Part shown: one piece after another, positions 8,121 through 17,994 of the stretch
Layout of the letters: every line of letters starts with the position of its first letter
Position numbering within the stretch: the stretch's first letter is position 1
Assembly (NCBI RefSeq): GCF_947492405.1
Contig: NZ_CANLMP010000001.1
Location: 682,001-746,000 of the forward strand
Source: an uncultured Aquimarina sp.
GTDB taxonomy: Bacteria > Bacteroidota > Bacteroidia > Flavobacteriales > Flavobacteriaceae
DNA: 64,000 nt
Direction: 5' to 3'
Notes under the pieces: model-generated
Database searches by the model: none
Told to the model about the DNA's origin: nothing
The model's input: only the letters and a program-made list of their open reading frames with translations
Translations under genes and position numbers: made by a program

Positions 8121-9920
8121 TTAATTATTCGTAAGTTCTTGTTGCTTAATCTGTTTTAAGTAATAACTAGGGCTTAAATTCGTAACCTTTTTGAAAGCAT
8201 TGTTAAAAGTATTTACACTTTTATAACCCAAATCTTCTGAAATTCCTTTGACAGAGTAAGATTTGTATTTGTGATCTTTGTTAAGTTGTTTTATCGCATA
8301 GGATATTCTAAGATCATTAAGATAATTATTAAAAGACTTGTTCTTATATTCATTAATTATTTTAGATAAGTAGGTGGTATTGGTTTTGAGAAGTTGAGCA
8401 GTACTATGAAGGGTACAATCCTTATTAAGATAGAAAAGAGATTTCTCTAATTCTTCCAATTGTTTTAGAATATAATCAGCTTTTTCATCATTTATTTCTA
8501 GTTTTTTAACTTCTTTGTTTTCTTGTTTTTGAGTTGTTTGTGATGATTTTTTAGATTCTTCTAAAATTCTTTTAAACAAAATTTTATTTTTTGTTTTCTG
8601 TTTTTTAACATATAAAAACAATAAAAAACTCACCAAAGCGACACCAATAATAGTAAATCGAATATAAGCCCTATTACGCGTATTACTGAATTGTAATTTT
8701 TCATTGTCATCTTTTAAATCTACAATCTCCTTATCAAATAATAAATCTTTGGTTCTATTTCTATCTTGATATAATTCTTTTTGAATATCAGTAAGAAGTT
8801 TTCTGTATATTAATATCGCTTCATTATCACCTTTCTTTTCAGCATTTTTGATAGCAAGTTCCATCATTTCTACTGCTTTTTCAGTTTTTTTATTTTCTTC
8901 TAAATAAGTAATATTCTCCGCTAAATATTGATTAGATTCGTTATAATTTTTATTTCTAAATAGGCAATCAGCTAAATAATAATTTGTTAAGACAAAATTT
9001 TCTTTTTGTAATCCATTTTTTATGAATAGGTTTCGCGCTAATCTTAAATTTTGTTCGGTCTCTATATAATTTTCCATTCTATGAAGAGTCTTCCCAATAT
9101 TAAGATAACATATTGCCATCTGTTTTTCTTTTTCTAATTTTTTTGCTCTTTCAAGGTTTTTTTCTAGAATGCTTAGGGATTTTTCTAGATTTCCTATTTC
9201 TCTATAGCAAATACCAATGGCATTATAAGTTGACAATGGCATCATTATTTTATTTATTTCGCTAATGTTATTTAAGACAGGAATACTATCAATTGATTTC
9301 TTTACAAATTTCAAGTCATTTAATGCATCTGTATATCTTTGGATTCTTATTTTGCATTGAGCAATGTTTAATATTAAAGAGAGTCTCTCCTCACTAACCT
9401 CAGAATTGCTTAGATAGGAGTCTGCTTCTATATAAGTGTTAATAGCATTTTCATAATCACTATTTCTCATATATGCAGAACCTTTTAATAATATAACCCT
9501 GAAAGCTTTATTGTTCGGTGTTTCTTCTCCGACAAACTTCAATGCGTTATTTACTGCATATATTACGTCATCCGTACTCCCAATTAAAAAATACAGATAT
9601 GCTAAATAATAATTAGAACTGTATTGGATTTTTTCGTCATTTTTTTTATTTCCTATATATAAATACATTTTAGAATAGGACAAGGCACGAGGATAATTTT
9701 TTCTGTTAATCTCAGTGTAAATGAGTTGTTCTATTTCCTCATAAGTAATTTTAGATTGTTTTTCTAAAATATATAGAGAGTCTATATTATTTAGTTTTTG
9801 TGAAGCGTTTTTATTAGGGAGGGTTCCTTGACTTTGATTACCTAGAATTTGGAAAATAATGAATACAAAAAACAGAGGTGATAGTAGTGTTTTTTTTAAA
9901 TATATAGCTTTGGTTGACAT
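8121..9920 (-). CDS. TPR-repeat membrane sensor with C-terminal AraC-type DNA-binding domain
   Basis: 599 residues. An N-terminal hydrophobic segment is followed by a long helical region (about residues 50-400) with tetratricopeptide signatures such as AICYLNIGKTLHRMENYIETEQ. A single transmembrane helix sits at about 422-441 (IIGVALVSFLLFLYV, then Lys-rich). A charged linker leads to an AraC/HTH_18 domain at about 490-590 (NNYLNDLRISYAIKQL, then VKGISEDLGYKSVNTFNNAFKK). This architecture is common in Bacteroidetes, where a periplasmic TPR sensor is coupled to a cytoplasmic DNA-binding domain without phosphotransfer. The gene starts a minus-strand run leading to the CARDB/T9SS gene, a plausible target. 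Confidence 0.85.
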   Translation of the reverse strand: MSTKAIYLKKTLLSPLFFVFIIFQILGNQSQGTLPNKNASQKLNNIDSLYILEKQSKITYEEIEQLIYTEINRKNYPRALSYSKMYLYIGNKKNDEKIQYSSNYYLAYLYFLIGSTDDVIYAVNNALKFVGEETPNNKAFRVILLKGSAYMRNSDYENAINTYIEADSYLSNSEVSEERLSLILNIAQCKIRIQRYTDALNDLKFVKKSIDSIPVLNNISEINKIMMPLSTYNAIGICYREIGNLEKSLSILEKNLERAKKLEKEKQMAICYLNIGKTLHRMENYIETEQNLRLARNLFIKNGLQKENFVLTNYYLADCLFRNKNYNESNQYLAENITYLEENKKTEKAVEMMELAIKNAEKKGDNEAILIYRKLLTDIQKELYQDRNRTKDLLFDKEIVDLKDDNEKLQFSNTRNRAYIRFTIIGVALVSFLLFLYVKKQKTKNKILFKRILEESKKSSQTTQKQENKEVKKLEINDEKADYILKQLEELEKSLFYLNKDCTLHSTAQLLKTNTTYLSKIINEYKNKSFNNYLNDLRISYAIKQLNKDHKYKSYSVKGISEDLGYKSVNTFNNAFKKVTNLSPSYYLKQIKQQELTNN

Positions 9921-10060
9921 GGTCTTAGGATATATTTATTAGTCAATTAAGAAACCCCAACAGTTTATTTACTAAACTATTAGGGCTTAAAAAATAAAAA
10001 TACGATTATTTCAACAGATGTGGTATCATCTTTCGATTAACCATTCTGTTTTTTACCATC

Positions 10061-11689
10061 TTATACCTGAATTACTCCAAGATTAAAAGGCTTTTCGATA
10101 GGAGCGTGGTCTGCTGCTTCAATACCCATAGAAACCCACTTTCTAGTGTCTAATGGATCAATAATACCATCTGTCCAGATTCTAGCTGCCGCATAATATG
10201 GAGAAATCTGTTTGTCGTATCGAGCCTTGATCTTATCAAATAGTGCTTTTTCATCCTCTTCAGAAAGTTGCTCTCCTTTCTTCTTTAATGATGCTGTTTC
10301 AATTTGTAATAATACTTTGGCCGCTTGGGCACCTCCCATAACTGCTAATTCAGCACTTGGCCAGGCACATATCAATCTTGGATCATAGGCTTTTCCACAC
10401 ATTGCATAATTACCAGCTCCATAAGAATTACCAATAACAATAGTGAATTTAGGTACTACACTATTGCTAACTGCATTCACCATTTTGGCACCGTCTTTTA
10501 TAATTCCGCCGTGTTCACTTTTACTACCTACCATAAACCCGGTAACATCTTGTAAAAAGACTAATGGAATTTTTTTTTGATTACAATTTGCAATAAATCG
10601 AGTTGCCTTATCAGCAGAATCAGAATAGATCACACCTCCAAATTGCATTTCACCTTTTTTGGTTTTTACCAGTTTACGTTGATTAGCAACAATACCAACG
10701 GCCCAACCATCGATACGAGCATAACCGGTTATAATGCTTTGTCCATACCCAGATTTATATTCCTCAAAATCAGAACCATCCACCAATCGATGAATGATTT
10801 CCATCATATCATATTGTTCGTTTCTAGCTTTCGGTAAAATTCCGTAAATATCTTTCGGGTCTTTTTTAGGTTTAGAAGGTTTAACTCTGTTATATCCTGC
10901 TTTGTCAAAATCTCCAATTTTAGACACTATATTTTTTATAGTATCTAGGGCATCTTTATCATCTTTAGATTTATAATCGGTTACACCAGAAATTTCACAA
11001 TGAGTAGTTGCTCCACCTAAGGTTTCATTATCAATACTTTCACCGATAGCAGCTTTCACTAGATAGCTACCAGCTAGAAAAATACTTCCTGTTTTGTCTA
11101 CAATTAATGCTTCATCACTCATTATCGGTAAATAAGCGCCTCCGGCAACACAGCTTCCCATGACAGCAGAGATTTGCGTAATACCCATACTACTCATGAC
11201 TGCATTATTTCTAAAAATTCTTCCAAAATGCTCTTTATCTGGAAAAATCTCATCCTGCATAGGAAGATATACCCCAGCACTATCTACAAGATAAATAATA
11301 GGTAACTTATTTTCGATTGATATTTCCTGAGCTCTAAGATTCTTTTTTCCAGTAATAGGAAACCATGCACCAGCTTTTACCGTAGCATCGTTAGCGACTA
11401 CGATACATTGTTTACCACTAATATGTCCAATTTTTATAACGACTCCACCACTAGGACACCCTCCATGTTCAGCATACATATCATCACCAGCAAATGCAGC
11501 AATTTCTATTGCTTCATTGTCATCATCTAATAAATATGCTATTCTCTCTCGAGCAGTCAGTTTACCTTTAGCGTGTAGTTTTTCTATACGCTTTTCTCCA
11601 CCACCAAGTTTTACCTTTCCTAGTTTCTGGCGTAATGAAGAGACCAAAAGTTTATTGTGATCTTCATTCTTATTGAAGTTTATATCCAT
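10061..11689 (-). CDS. Acyl-CoA carboxylase beta (carboxyltransferase) subunit, methylcrotonyl-CoA carboxylase-like
   Basis: About 542 residues from the ATG at 11689 (MDINFNKNE), which matches the usual start of the family; an ATG 36 bases upstream would add a Cys-containing extension and is less likely. The protein has the two crotonase-like carboxyltransferase halves, with DSAGVYLPMQDEIFPDKEHFGRIF in the first and FLQDVTGFMVGSKSEHGGIIKDGAKM in the second. These are typical of the methylcrotonyl-CoA carboxylase beta type, which works in leucine breakdown; a propionyl-CoA or geranyl-CoA preference cannot be excluded. It transfers carboxyl from carboxybiotin to the acyl-CoA. The biotin-carrying alpha subunit is not in this window. 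Confidence 0.9.
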   Translation of the reverse strand: MDINFNKNEDHNKLLVSSLRQKLGKVKLGGGEKRIEKLHAKGKLTARERIAYLLDDDNEAIEIAAFAGDDMYAEHGGCPSGGVVIKIGHISGKQCIVVANDATVKAGAWFPITGKKNLRAQEISIENKLPIIYLVDSAGVYLPMQDEIFPDKEHFGRIFRNNAVMSSMGITQISAVMGSCVAGGAYLPIMSDEALIVDKTGSIFLAGSYLVKAAIGESIDNETLGGATTHCEISGVTDYKSKDDKDALDTIKNIVSKIGDFDKAGYNRVKPSKPKKDPKDIYGILPKARNEQYDMMEIIHRLVDGSDFEEYKSGYGQSIITGYARIDGWAVGIVANQRKLVKTKKGEMQFGGVIYSDSADKATRFIANCNQKKIPLVFLQDVTGFMVGSKSEHGGIIKDGAKMVNAVSNSVVPKFTIVIGNSYGAGNYAMCGKAYDPRLICAWPSAELAVMGGAQAAKVLLQIETASLKKKGEQLSEEDEKALFDKIKARYDKQISPYYAAARIWTDGIIDPLDTRKWVSMGIEAADHAPIEKPFNLGVIQV

Positions 11690-11933
11690 TTGTGTGTATT
11701 GTTTGCACGAAAATACAAAAATCAAAGAATTTTTAAATCATTAAAATCAAAAGCAACATCATAACCTTATTTTCAAAATTTAGGTTTCCTAAACATTAAC
11801 AGTCTATTCATCTACAAGTGCTTTTATAACAGTTTTCTAACATTTGATTATCAGATAATTAACAATTGTCGGGTAGTTTTATATCTAACTTAAAATCCAA
11901 CTAATTAAATATTAATTTAAATCTAACTCAACT

Positions 11934-13352
11934 ATGAAATTATTAAAATTGAACACGTTGTTTTTCTTAATTTTTAGCACACTCGCAATTGTGAGTTGTA
12001 GCGTGGAAGACGAATCTTTTTATCAAGATATCGAATCCGTTCCACTTAAAATAGATGGAGAAATCAAAGTAGAAACAAGTTACTATGATAATGAAGGTCC
12101 TCACGATCATAATTTTTCAGAAAAAAGAGCAGACGGTTTTACTGAAACTTATGAATCCGGATCAAAAGGTAGCTATGCAGCTGGTAGTGTTTCGCTATCA
12201 TCTTCTGGTAGCTGGTATCTCAGTGATGCTTTAATCGGAACTTTATCTAATGATCGAAAGTTTGGGGCGAAATCCGTTAGAATTAGAAATACAGGATACG
12301 CAATTATGTCTTTTAATATGGATAATGGAGTGCAAACTATTAGAATCCGTCATGCTAAATATGGAAGTGATAACAATTCAACTTGGCGATTGATTGCTTC
12401 TTACAATAATGGTTCTTCTTGGTCTTATGTAGGGTCAACGATTACCACTAGTTCTACAACATTAAATACGGTTACATTCAATTTAAATGAAACCAGAAGC
12501 GTACGTTATGGAGTATACAAAACTTCTGGAGGCTCTAATCGAATAAATATAGATAATGTAGAAATTATAACAGGAACTACAGGAGGCGGAGGCGGTTCTG
12601 CTTCTAGGGATAGTAATATTACTTTTGGTAACCCGTCTAATGCAGGATCTAGTTCCAACAATTATTATTTGTCCAAACCTGATTTTGTGCTGTCTTATAA
12701 TAATAATAGAGGAACGGCCAATTGGGTAAGCTGGCATTTAAGTGATGCCTGGACAGGTAGTACACCAAGATGTAATTGTTTCAAAAGAGATACATCTTTA
12801 CCAAGTAATTTTTTCCGCGCTACATCTAGTGATTATACGAATTCAGGTTTTGATAGAGGTCATTTATGTCCATCAGCAGATAGAAACGGCTCTGCAGATT
12901 CTAATGAAAATACTTATTTCATGAGCAATATAGCTCCACAGGCACCAGATAATAATCAAAGGAGTTGGGCAAATTTTGAAAACTACCTTAGATCATTAAC
13001 CTTAGAAGGTAATGAAATTCATATAGTTGCAGGGGTAGTAGGAAGTGGAGGAACAGGCAGGAATGGTTTTGCATCTACAATAGATGGAGGGAATATTACC
13101 GTCCCTGATTCATTCTGGAAGGTTGCTTTGATTTTACCAAATGGAACCAATGATATTAATCGAGTTACTACATCTACTAGAGTTATTGCGATAAATGTCC
13201 CAAATGATCAAGGAATTAGTAGTAATTGGACTCAATTTAGAACTTCTGTGAATGCTATCGAAAGTTTAACCGGATATGATCTTTTGGAAAATATTACGAA
13301 CTCTGTCGAATCTGTTTTAGAATCTAGAATAGATAACGGACCTTCTAATTAA
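11934..13352 (+). CDS. Lipoprotein DNA/RNA non-specific endonuclease (NUC family) with N-terminal beta domain
   Basis: 472 residues. Lipobox AIVSC (Cys22) anchors it to an envelope membrane. Residues 65-215 form a beta-sandwich-like domain rich in aromatic strands, possibly for binding. A Gly-rich hinge (217-221) leads to the nuclease domain. The catalytic DRGH motif is at 307-310 (His310 the general base), followed by SNIAPQAPDNNQRSW with the metal-binding Asn expected in this beta-beta-alpha-metal family. It probably degrades extracellular nucleic acid for nutrients or defence against foreign DNA. No inhibitor gene is adjacent. It has its own terminator. Confidence 0.88.
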   Translation: MKLLKLNTLFFLIFSTLAIVSCSVEDESFYQDIESVPLKIDGEIKVETSYYDNEGPHDHNFSEKRADGFTETYESGSKGSYAAGSVSLSSSGSWYLSDALIGTLSNDRKFGAKSVRIRNTGYAIMSFNMDNGVQTIRIRHAKYGSDNNSTWRLIASYNNGSSWSYVGSTITTSSTTLNTVTFNLNETRSVRYGVYKTSGGSNRINIDNVEIITGTTGGGGGSASRDSNITFGNPSNAGSSSNNYYLSKPDFVLSYNNNRGTANWVSWHLSDAWTGSTPRCNCFKRDTSLPSNFFRATSSDYTNSGFDRGHLCPSADRNGSADSNENTYFMSNIAPQAPDNNQRSWANFENYLRSLTLEGNEIHIVAGVVGSGGTGRNGFASTIDGGNITVPDSFWKVALILPNGTNDINRVTTSTRVIAINVPNDQGISSNWTQFRTSVNAIESLTGYDLLENITNSVESVLESRIDNGPSN

Positions 13353-13370
13353 AATGTGATTTACTAAACA

Positions 13371-13405
13371 AAACAGGGACTTAACATCTAAGTTCCTGTT
13401 TTTTT
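13371..13405 (+). terminator. Rho-independent terminator of the endonuclease gene
   Basis: Stem 13371-13383 with 13389-13401 (AAACAGG core, one G-T pair), loop ACATC, then a T-run. It follows the endonuclease stop by 18 bases. Confidence 0.85.
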
Positions 13406-13558
13406 ATGAATTCTATTGTATAACTTATTGTTTAACAATAGATAAGGTTATAAAGTAGTCGAAGATCTCTCTAAAAAGCTGTTTTTTGACGATAAAATAC
13501 CGATATTTGTACGCTGTTTTTGATTTAATATTAAAAACATTTAACTAAATAACTTGCT

Positions 13559-13741
13559 ATGGGAATGAATAAAAATACGGTATTAGCGTGGGCTACATTT
13601 ATAATGATTCTAGCTGGACTAGGATTGATAGCTTTGGGAGCATTTAGATATAGAGATGTTTCTGGATGGGGATTTGCAGCAGTTGGTGTAGGATTTCTAG
13701 CAAATGCTTGGGTGTTTAATGCTTTAAAAGGTAGAGTGTAA
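13559..13741 (+). CDS. Small membrane protein, resembling the CAL67264 family
   Basis: 60 residues with two predicted membrane segments (about 9-28 and 35-53) separated by a short loop RYRDVSGWG. Closely similar short proteins, named for a Gramella protein, occur next to ettA-like genes in many Flavobacteriaceae; I recognise the pattern from memory and have not searched. The function is unknown. The gene is 55 bases upstream of ettA and probably forms part of the same transcript. Base composition matches the neighbours. Confidence 0.78.
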   Translation: MGMNKNTVLAWATFIMILAGLGLIALGAFRYRDVSGWGFAAVGVGFLANAWVFNALKGRV

Positions 13742-13796
13742 TTAATCACATATTATTCGGATATCAATAATATTATTTAAAACAATTTAGGGGCTT

Positions 13797-15488
13797 ATGT
13801 CAGACGATAAAAAAATCATCTTTTCTATGTCTGGAGTAACAAAAACGTATAAAAGCGCAAATACTCCAGTTCTAAAAAACATATATTTAAGTTTTTTCTA
13901 CGGTGCAAAAATTGGAATTCTGGGTCTTAATGGATCTGGTAAATCTACATTATTAAAAATCATAGCAGGTATAGATAAGAACTATCAAGGCGATGTTGTG
14001 TTTTCATCTGATTATTCTGTTGGGTATTTAGAACAAGAACCACAGTTGGATCCAGAAAAAACAGTACTGGAAGTTGTAAAAGAGGGAGCCGCTGAAATTG
14101 TCGCTGTTCTTGACGAATATAACAAGATTAATGATATGTTCGGTTTAGAAGAAGTTTACAGTGATGCAGATAAAATGCAAAAATTAATGGATCGACAAGC
14201 TGTTTTGCAGGACCAGATTGATGCTGGTAATGGTTGGGAATTGGATACCAAACTAGAAATTGCTATGGATGCGCTAAGAACTCCGGACTCTGATAAAAAA
14301 ATTGGAGTATTGTCTGGAGGAGAAAGAAGAAGGGTAGCACTTTGTCGTTTATTACTTCAGGAACCTGACGTACTTTTATTAGATGAGCCTACAAACCATT
14401 TGGATGCTGAATCAGTTCATTGGTTAGAGCACCATTTAGCACAATATAAAGGAACTGTTATTGCTGTAACTCACGATAGGTACTTCTTAGATAATGTTGC
14501 TGGTTGGATTTTAGAATTGGATAGAGGAGAAGGAATTCCTTGGAAAGGAAATTATTCTTCTTGGTTAGATCAAAAATCAAAACGTTTAGCACAAGAAAGT
14601 AAGTCTGCTTCAAAACGTCAAAAAACTTTAGAAAGAGAGTTAGAATGGGTGCGTCAAGGAGCAAAAGGAAGACAAACTAAACAAAAAGCACGTTTAAAGA
14701 ATTACGATAAATTAATGAGTCAAGATCAAAAACAACTTGACGAAAAATTAGAAATATATATTCCTAATGGACCACGTTTAGGAACTAATGTATTAGAAGC
14801 TTCTGGGATAAGTAAAGCTTACGGAGATAAATTATTATATGAAGATCTAAATTTTAAACTTCCGCAAGCAGGTATTGTTGGGATTATAGGGCCTAACGGA
14901 GCAGGAAAGACTACCATTTTTAAAATGATTATGGGTGAGGAGACTCCTGATAAAGGAGATTTTTCTGTAGGAGAAACTGCTAAGATTGCATACGTTGATC
15001 AAGCGCATTCTAATATTGATCCTGACAAATCGATTTGGCAAAACTTTAGCGATGAACAGGATTTGGTAATGATGGGAGGTAAGGAAGTAAATTCACGCGC
15101 ATATTTAAGTCGTTTTAATTTTGGAGGAAGCGAACAAAATAAGAAAGTTTCTACGCTTTCTGGTGGAGAACGTAATAGATTGCATCTAGCAATGACTCTA
15201 AAAGAAGAAGGTAATGTATTACTTTTAGACGAACCTACTAATGACCTTGATGTTAATACGTTACGAGCATTAGAAGAAGGGTTGGAGAACTTTGCAGGTT
15301 GTGCTGTGGTGATCTCTCACGACCGTTGGTTTCTAGATCGTATTTGTACTCATATTTTAGCTTTTGAAGGAGACTCTCAGGTATATTTCTTTGAAGGTAG
15401 TTTTTCTGATTATGAGGAAAATAAGAAGAAACGTTTAGGAGGAGATTTAATGCCTAAACGTATTAAGTATAAGAAATTAGTAAGATAG
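13797..15488 (+). CDS. ettA: Energy-dependent translational throttle protein EttA (ABC-F)
   Basis: 563 residues with two ABC nucleotide-binding domains and no membrane segments. Walker A motifs are GLNGSGKST (about residues 42-50) and GPNGAGKTT; both domains have LSGGE signatures and Walker B segments LLLDEPTNHLD and LLLDEPTNDLD. The interdomain linker (about 250-330) is helical and basic, as expected for the P-site tRNA interaction motif. The short arm and overall length fit EttA rather than Uup or antibiotic-resistance ABC-F proteins. EttA binds the ribosomal E site and gates the first elongation step according to ATP/ADP level. Confidence 0.93.
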   Translation: MSDDKKIIFSMSGVTKTYKSANTPVLKNIYLSFFYGAKIGILGLNGSGKSTLLKIIAGIDKNYQGDVVFSSDYSVGYLEQEPQLDPEKTVLEVVKEGAAEIVAVLDEYNKINDMFGLEEVYSDADKMQKLMDRQAVLQDQIDAGNGWELDTKLEIAMDALRTPDSDKKIGVLSGGERRRVALCRLLLQEPDVLLLDEPTNHLDAESVHWLEHHLAQYKGTVIAVTHDRYFLDNVAGWILELDRGEGIPWKGNYSSWLDQKSKRLAQESKSASKRQKTLERELEWVRQGAKGRQTKQKARLKNYDKLMSQDQKQLDEKLEIYIPNGPRLGTNVLEASGISKAYGDKLLYEDLNFKLPQAGIVGIIGPNGAGKTTIFKMIMGEETPDKGDFSVGETAKIAYVDQAHSNIDPDKSIWQNFSDEQDLVMMGGKEVNSRAYLSRFNFGGSEQNKKVSTLSGGERNRLHLAMTLKEEGNVLLLDEPTNDLDVNTLRALEEGLENFAGCAVVISHDRWFLDRICTHILAFEGDSQVYFFEGSFSDYEENKKKRLGGDLMPKRIKYKKLVR

Positions 15489-15572
15489 AGAATTTTGTAT
15501 ATACGTACTTGAGTAAATTGGTTTTCTCATCGTAATACCCTCATCTCTAAATATACTATAAATACTGAAAAT

Positions 15573-16265
15573 ATGCCATTAAAAAATATCAAGGCTATAG
15601 CTTTTGATGCAGATGATACTCTGTGGGTAAATGAGACTTTTTTTAGAAAAGCTGAAGAAGAGTTTTGTGAACTTGTATCTGAGCATTTACCAAAAGAAGA
15701 AGCAAATAAACTTCTTTTCGAAATAGAAATGCAAAATCTTGAATTGTATGGTTATGGTATTAAGCCTTTTACACTTTCTTTAATCGAAGCGGCTATTAAG
15801 ATTACTAATGGAAATATGAACATCCAATTGGTGGAGAATCTTATCGAAAAAGGAAAGCAGATGCTTCAGGAACCAGTAGAATTGATTGATGGTATTGAAG
15901 AAACACTTAAATATTTATCTAAGAAGTACCGTTTGGTAATGGCAACCAAAGGTGATTTATTGGATCAGGAACGTAAATTGATTAAATCTGGATTATCAAC
16001 TTATTTTCATCATATAGAAATTGTTTCTGATAAAACCGAAAAGCAATACCAAAAATTAGTGCATCATTTGGATATCCGTGAAACGGAGTTTTTAATGGTC
16101 GGTAATTCCTTAAAATCTGACGTTTTACCGGTTTTGAATATAGGCGCGTATGCATGTCATATCCCTTTTCATACCACTTGGGCTCACGAAGTACATAATG
16201 GCACCATTGATCATCCTAATTTTAAGAGTTTAACCAATTCAAAAGAACTATTGAAATATCTATAA
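15573..16265 (+). CDS. HAD family hydrolase
   Basis: 230 residues. Motif I is FDADDTLW (residues about 10-17, nucleophile the first Asp), motif II is the Thr of MATKGD, motif III the Lys of DKTEKQY, and motif IV a GNSLKSDV segment. A four-helix cap lies between motif I and II, so it is a C1-cap haloacid dehalogenase-like phosphatase. The substrate is not evident. Its stop codon TAA overlaps by one base with the ATG of the next gene, which implies translational coupling with the CAT-like acetyltransferase. Confidence 0.85.
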   Translation: MPLKNIKAIAFDADDTLWVNETFFRKAEEEFCELVSEHLPKEEANKLLFEIEMQNLELYGYGIKPFTLSLIEAAIKITNGNMNIQLVENLIEKGKQMLQEPVELIDGIEETLKYLSKKYRLVMATKGDLLDQERKLIKSGLSTYFHHIEIVSDKTEKQYQKLVHHLDIRETEFLMVGNSLKSDVLPVLNIGAYACHIPFHTTWAHEVHNGTIDHPNFKSLTNSKELLKYL

Positions 16266-16903
16266 TGAATAAAACGGTATTGGATCTAACTACTTGGAAC
16301 AGAAGAGAACATTATGAGTTCTTTAGTAGTTTTGATGAGCCGTTTTTTGGCATTGTATCAAAGGTAGATTTTACCATAGGATATCAAAAGATCAAAGACA
16401 ATGGGTATCCATATTTTCTCTATTACTTGCATAAGGCAGTAAAAGCAGCCAATAAAGTGATGCCTTTTCGTTATAGGATTGAAGAAGAAAAAGTCTATAT
16501 ATATGATCGTATACATGCTTCTGCTACTATAGGAAGAGAGGATCATACTTTTGGTTTTTCCTTTATAGAATTTGATGAAGATTTTGAAATTTTTAAGGCA
16601 CATGCGCAAAAAGAAATAGAGGCTGTTAAAAATTCAACAGGATTACGTTATAATGATAACGCAAAACGAATGGACAGTTTACATATTTCTTCAATTCCCT
16701 GGTATGATTTTACCAGCATCTCTCATGCAAGACATTTTCAATATCGAGATAGTGTACCAAAAATTTCTTTTGGGAAATACACAAAGGAAGGTGGTAAGAT
16801 TAGCTTACCGATATCTATTCACGTGCATCATGCATTAATGGATGGTTACCATGTAGGCTTGTATCTAGAGGAGTTTCAAAGGTTGTTAAATGAGAATTCT
16901 TAA
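16265..16903 (+). CDS. Chloramphenicol acetyltransferase-like protein (CatA fold)
   Basis: 212 residues, the normal length of type A CAT. The catalytic signature HHALMDG is at 188-194, with His189 the catalytic base and Asp193 at the expected +4 position; HVGLY follows as in true CAT enzymes. The N-terminal region (WNRREHYEFFSSFDEPFF) also fits the family. Many Bacteroidetes carry a chromosomal CAT-like gene with unknown natural substrate, so resistance to chloramphenicol should not be assumed. It is coupled by a 1-base overlap to a HAD phosphatase, a housekeeping-like setting rather than a mobile resistance setting. Confidence 0.85.
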   Translation: MNKTVLDLTTWNRREHYEFFSSFDEPFFGIVSKVDFTIGYQKIKDNGYPYFLYYLHKAVKAANKVMPFRYRIEEEKVYIYDRIHASATIGREDHTFGFSFIEFDEDFEIFKAHAQKEIEAVKNSTGLRYNDNAKRMDSLHISSIPWYDFTSISHARHFQYRDSVPKISFGKYTKEGGKISLPISIHVHHALMDGYHVGLYLEEFQRLLNENS

Positions 16904-16944
16904 TTGAGTTAAATGAAACTTAATGTAATATTTTAATAGTGTTT

Positions 16945-17847
16945 ATGAAAAAACGAATCCTAATTGTTCTTTCAGTCTTACTTTCTTTTCTAATGAATGC
17001 TCAAGATTATACTGATATCGTAAGATTGAATATGTCTAGAGTAAATCTAGAGGATGTAGAACGAACTTTTGATACGGATGTAACCAATATAAATTTTGAG
17101 GTTTTATATCCTAAAATTTTAAATGACAATTTAGTTTTATTAGCAGGAGTAACGTTAGAAAATACAAATCTAAATCTTTTTGCATCTACAGCAAACGAAA
17201 ACCTAACAATGGCACGTATAAATGCCGGTCTTAAGGTAAAGCATTCAGAAAAATGGTCTGGTACGTATGTTGTATTACCAAAATTAGCATCAAACTTCGA
17301 AAGTGTTGAGTCCAGAGATTTTCAAATAGGAGCAATAGCACTTTTGGATTTTCAGTATAATGAAAAAGTAAGGGCTAAATTTGGACTTTATTCTTCATCA
17401 GAAAATTTCGGTACGATCATTACTCCACTTTTAGGTTTTTTTTATAGATCACAGAATAAGAAATTTCATTTGGATGCTGTTTTACCAATCCGCATGGAAG
17501 CTAATTATGTACTTGCAGATCATTTTAGTCTTGGTTTGGATTTAAGAACTTCTGTAAAATCTTACAATTTTATTGCTCAAGATGTAGATTTTTATGTTCA
17601 AGAAGAGTCAGTACGAGCAGCTTTATATGGATCCTATGGTTTTCTTAGCGATTCTTTATTAGTAAGAGCAAAAATAGGATTTGATACTACTGATTACGGA
17701 GTATATGAGGCAAACGATACATCTGGACTTCAGGTGCTTACTTTTACAGTAAATGAGGATGATAGAACACGTCTCAATAATGAATTTGACAGTAATTTGT
17801 TCTTTGGGTTAGATTTTATTTATAGATTCGATATATCAACAAAATAA
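16945..17847 (+). CDS. Outer-membrane beta-barrel protein, DUF6268-like
   Basis: About 300 residues from the ATG at 16945. The signal peptide spans residues 1-19 (ending NAQD). The mature protein has alternating hydrophobic strands throughout and ends with LFFGLDFIYRFDIS, a typical final strand of an outer-membrane barrel in Bacteroidetes. The pattern resembles the DUF6268 outer-membrane family; this name is from memory and is only moderately secure. A GTG six bases upstream is a weaker start. No partner gene is evident. A hairpin follows that also serves the convergent lipoprotein gene. Confidence 0.75.
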   Translation: MKKRILIVLSVLLSFLMNAQDYTDIVRLNMSRVNLEDVERTFDTDVTNINFEVLYPKILNDNLVLLAGVTLENTNLNLFASTANENLTMARINAGLKVKHSEKWSGTYVVLPKLASNFESVESRDFQIGAIALLDFQYNEKVRAKFGLYSSSENFGTIITPLLGFFYRSQNKKFHLDAVLPIRMEANYVLADHFSLGLDLRTSVKSYNFIAQDVDFYVQEESVRAALYGSYGFLSDSLLVRAKIGFDTTDYGVYEANDTSGLQVLTFTVNEDDRTRLNNEFDSNLFFGLDFIYRFDISTK

Positions 17848-17920
17848 TAATCACTACTATGTCAATTGTTTTTTAAGGAATAAGTAGGGTTTGTTATAAA
17901 CTTATAAAACTCGAAGTGAT

Positions 17921-17953
17921 AAATAGGATGCTTAATAATTAAGCATCCTATTT
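17921..17953. terminator. Bidirectional terminator between convergent genes
   Basis: A 14-bp perfect stem (17921-17934 with 17940-17953) with an ATAAT loop, flanked by A/T runs on both sides. It lies between the stops of the beta-barrel gene (+) and the DUF5648-like lipoprotein gene (-). Confidence 0.85.
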
Positions 17954-17994
17954 TCTATGTAAATAACAGTTGTTATATTAATATAATTGTTTGT

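Noticed and set aside
13797..15488. An ABC transporter ATPase or antibiotic-resistance ABC-F protein
   Set aside because: No membrane partner is present, and length, linker and context fit the translation factor EttA.
16265..16903. An acquired antibiotic-resistance cassette
   Set aside because: No transposase, integron site or change in base composition; the gene is coupled to a HAD hydrolase and flanked by housekeeping genes.
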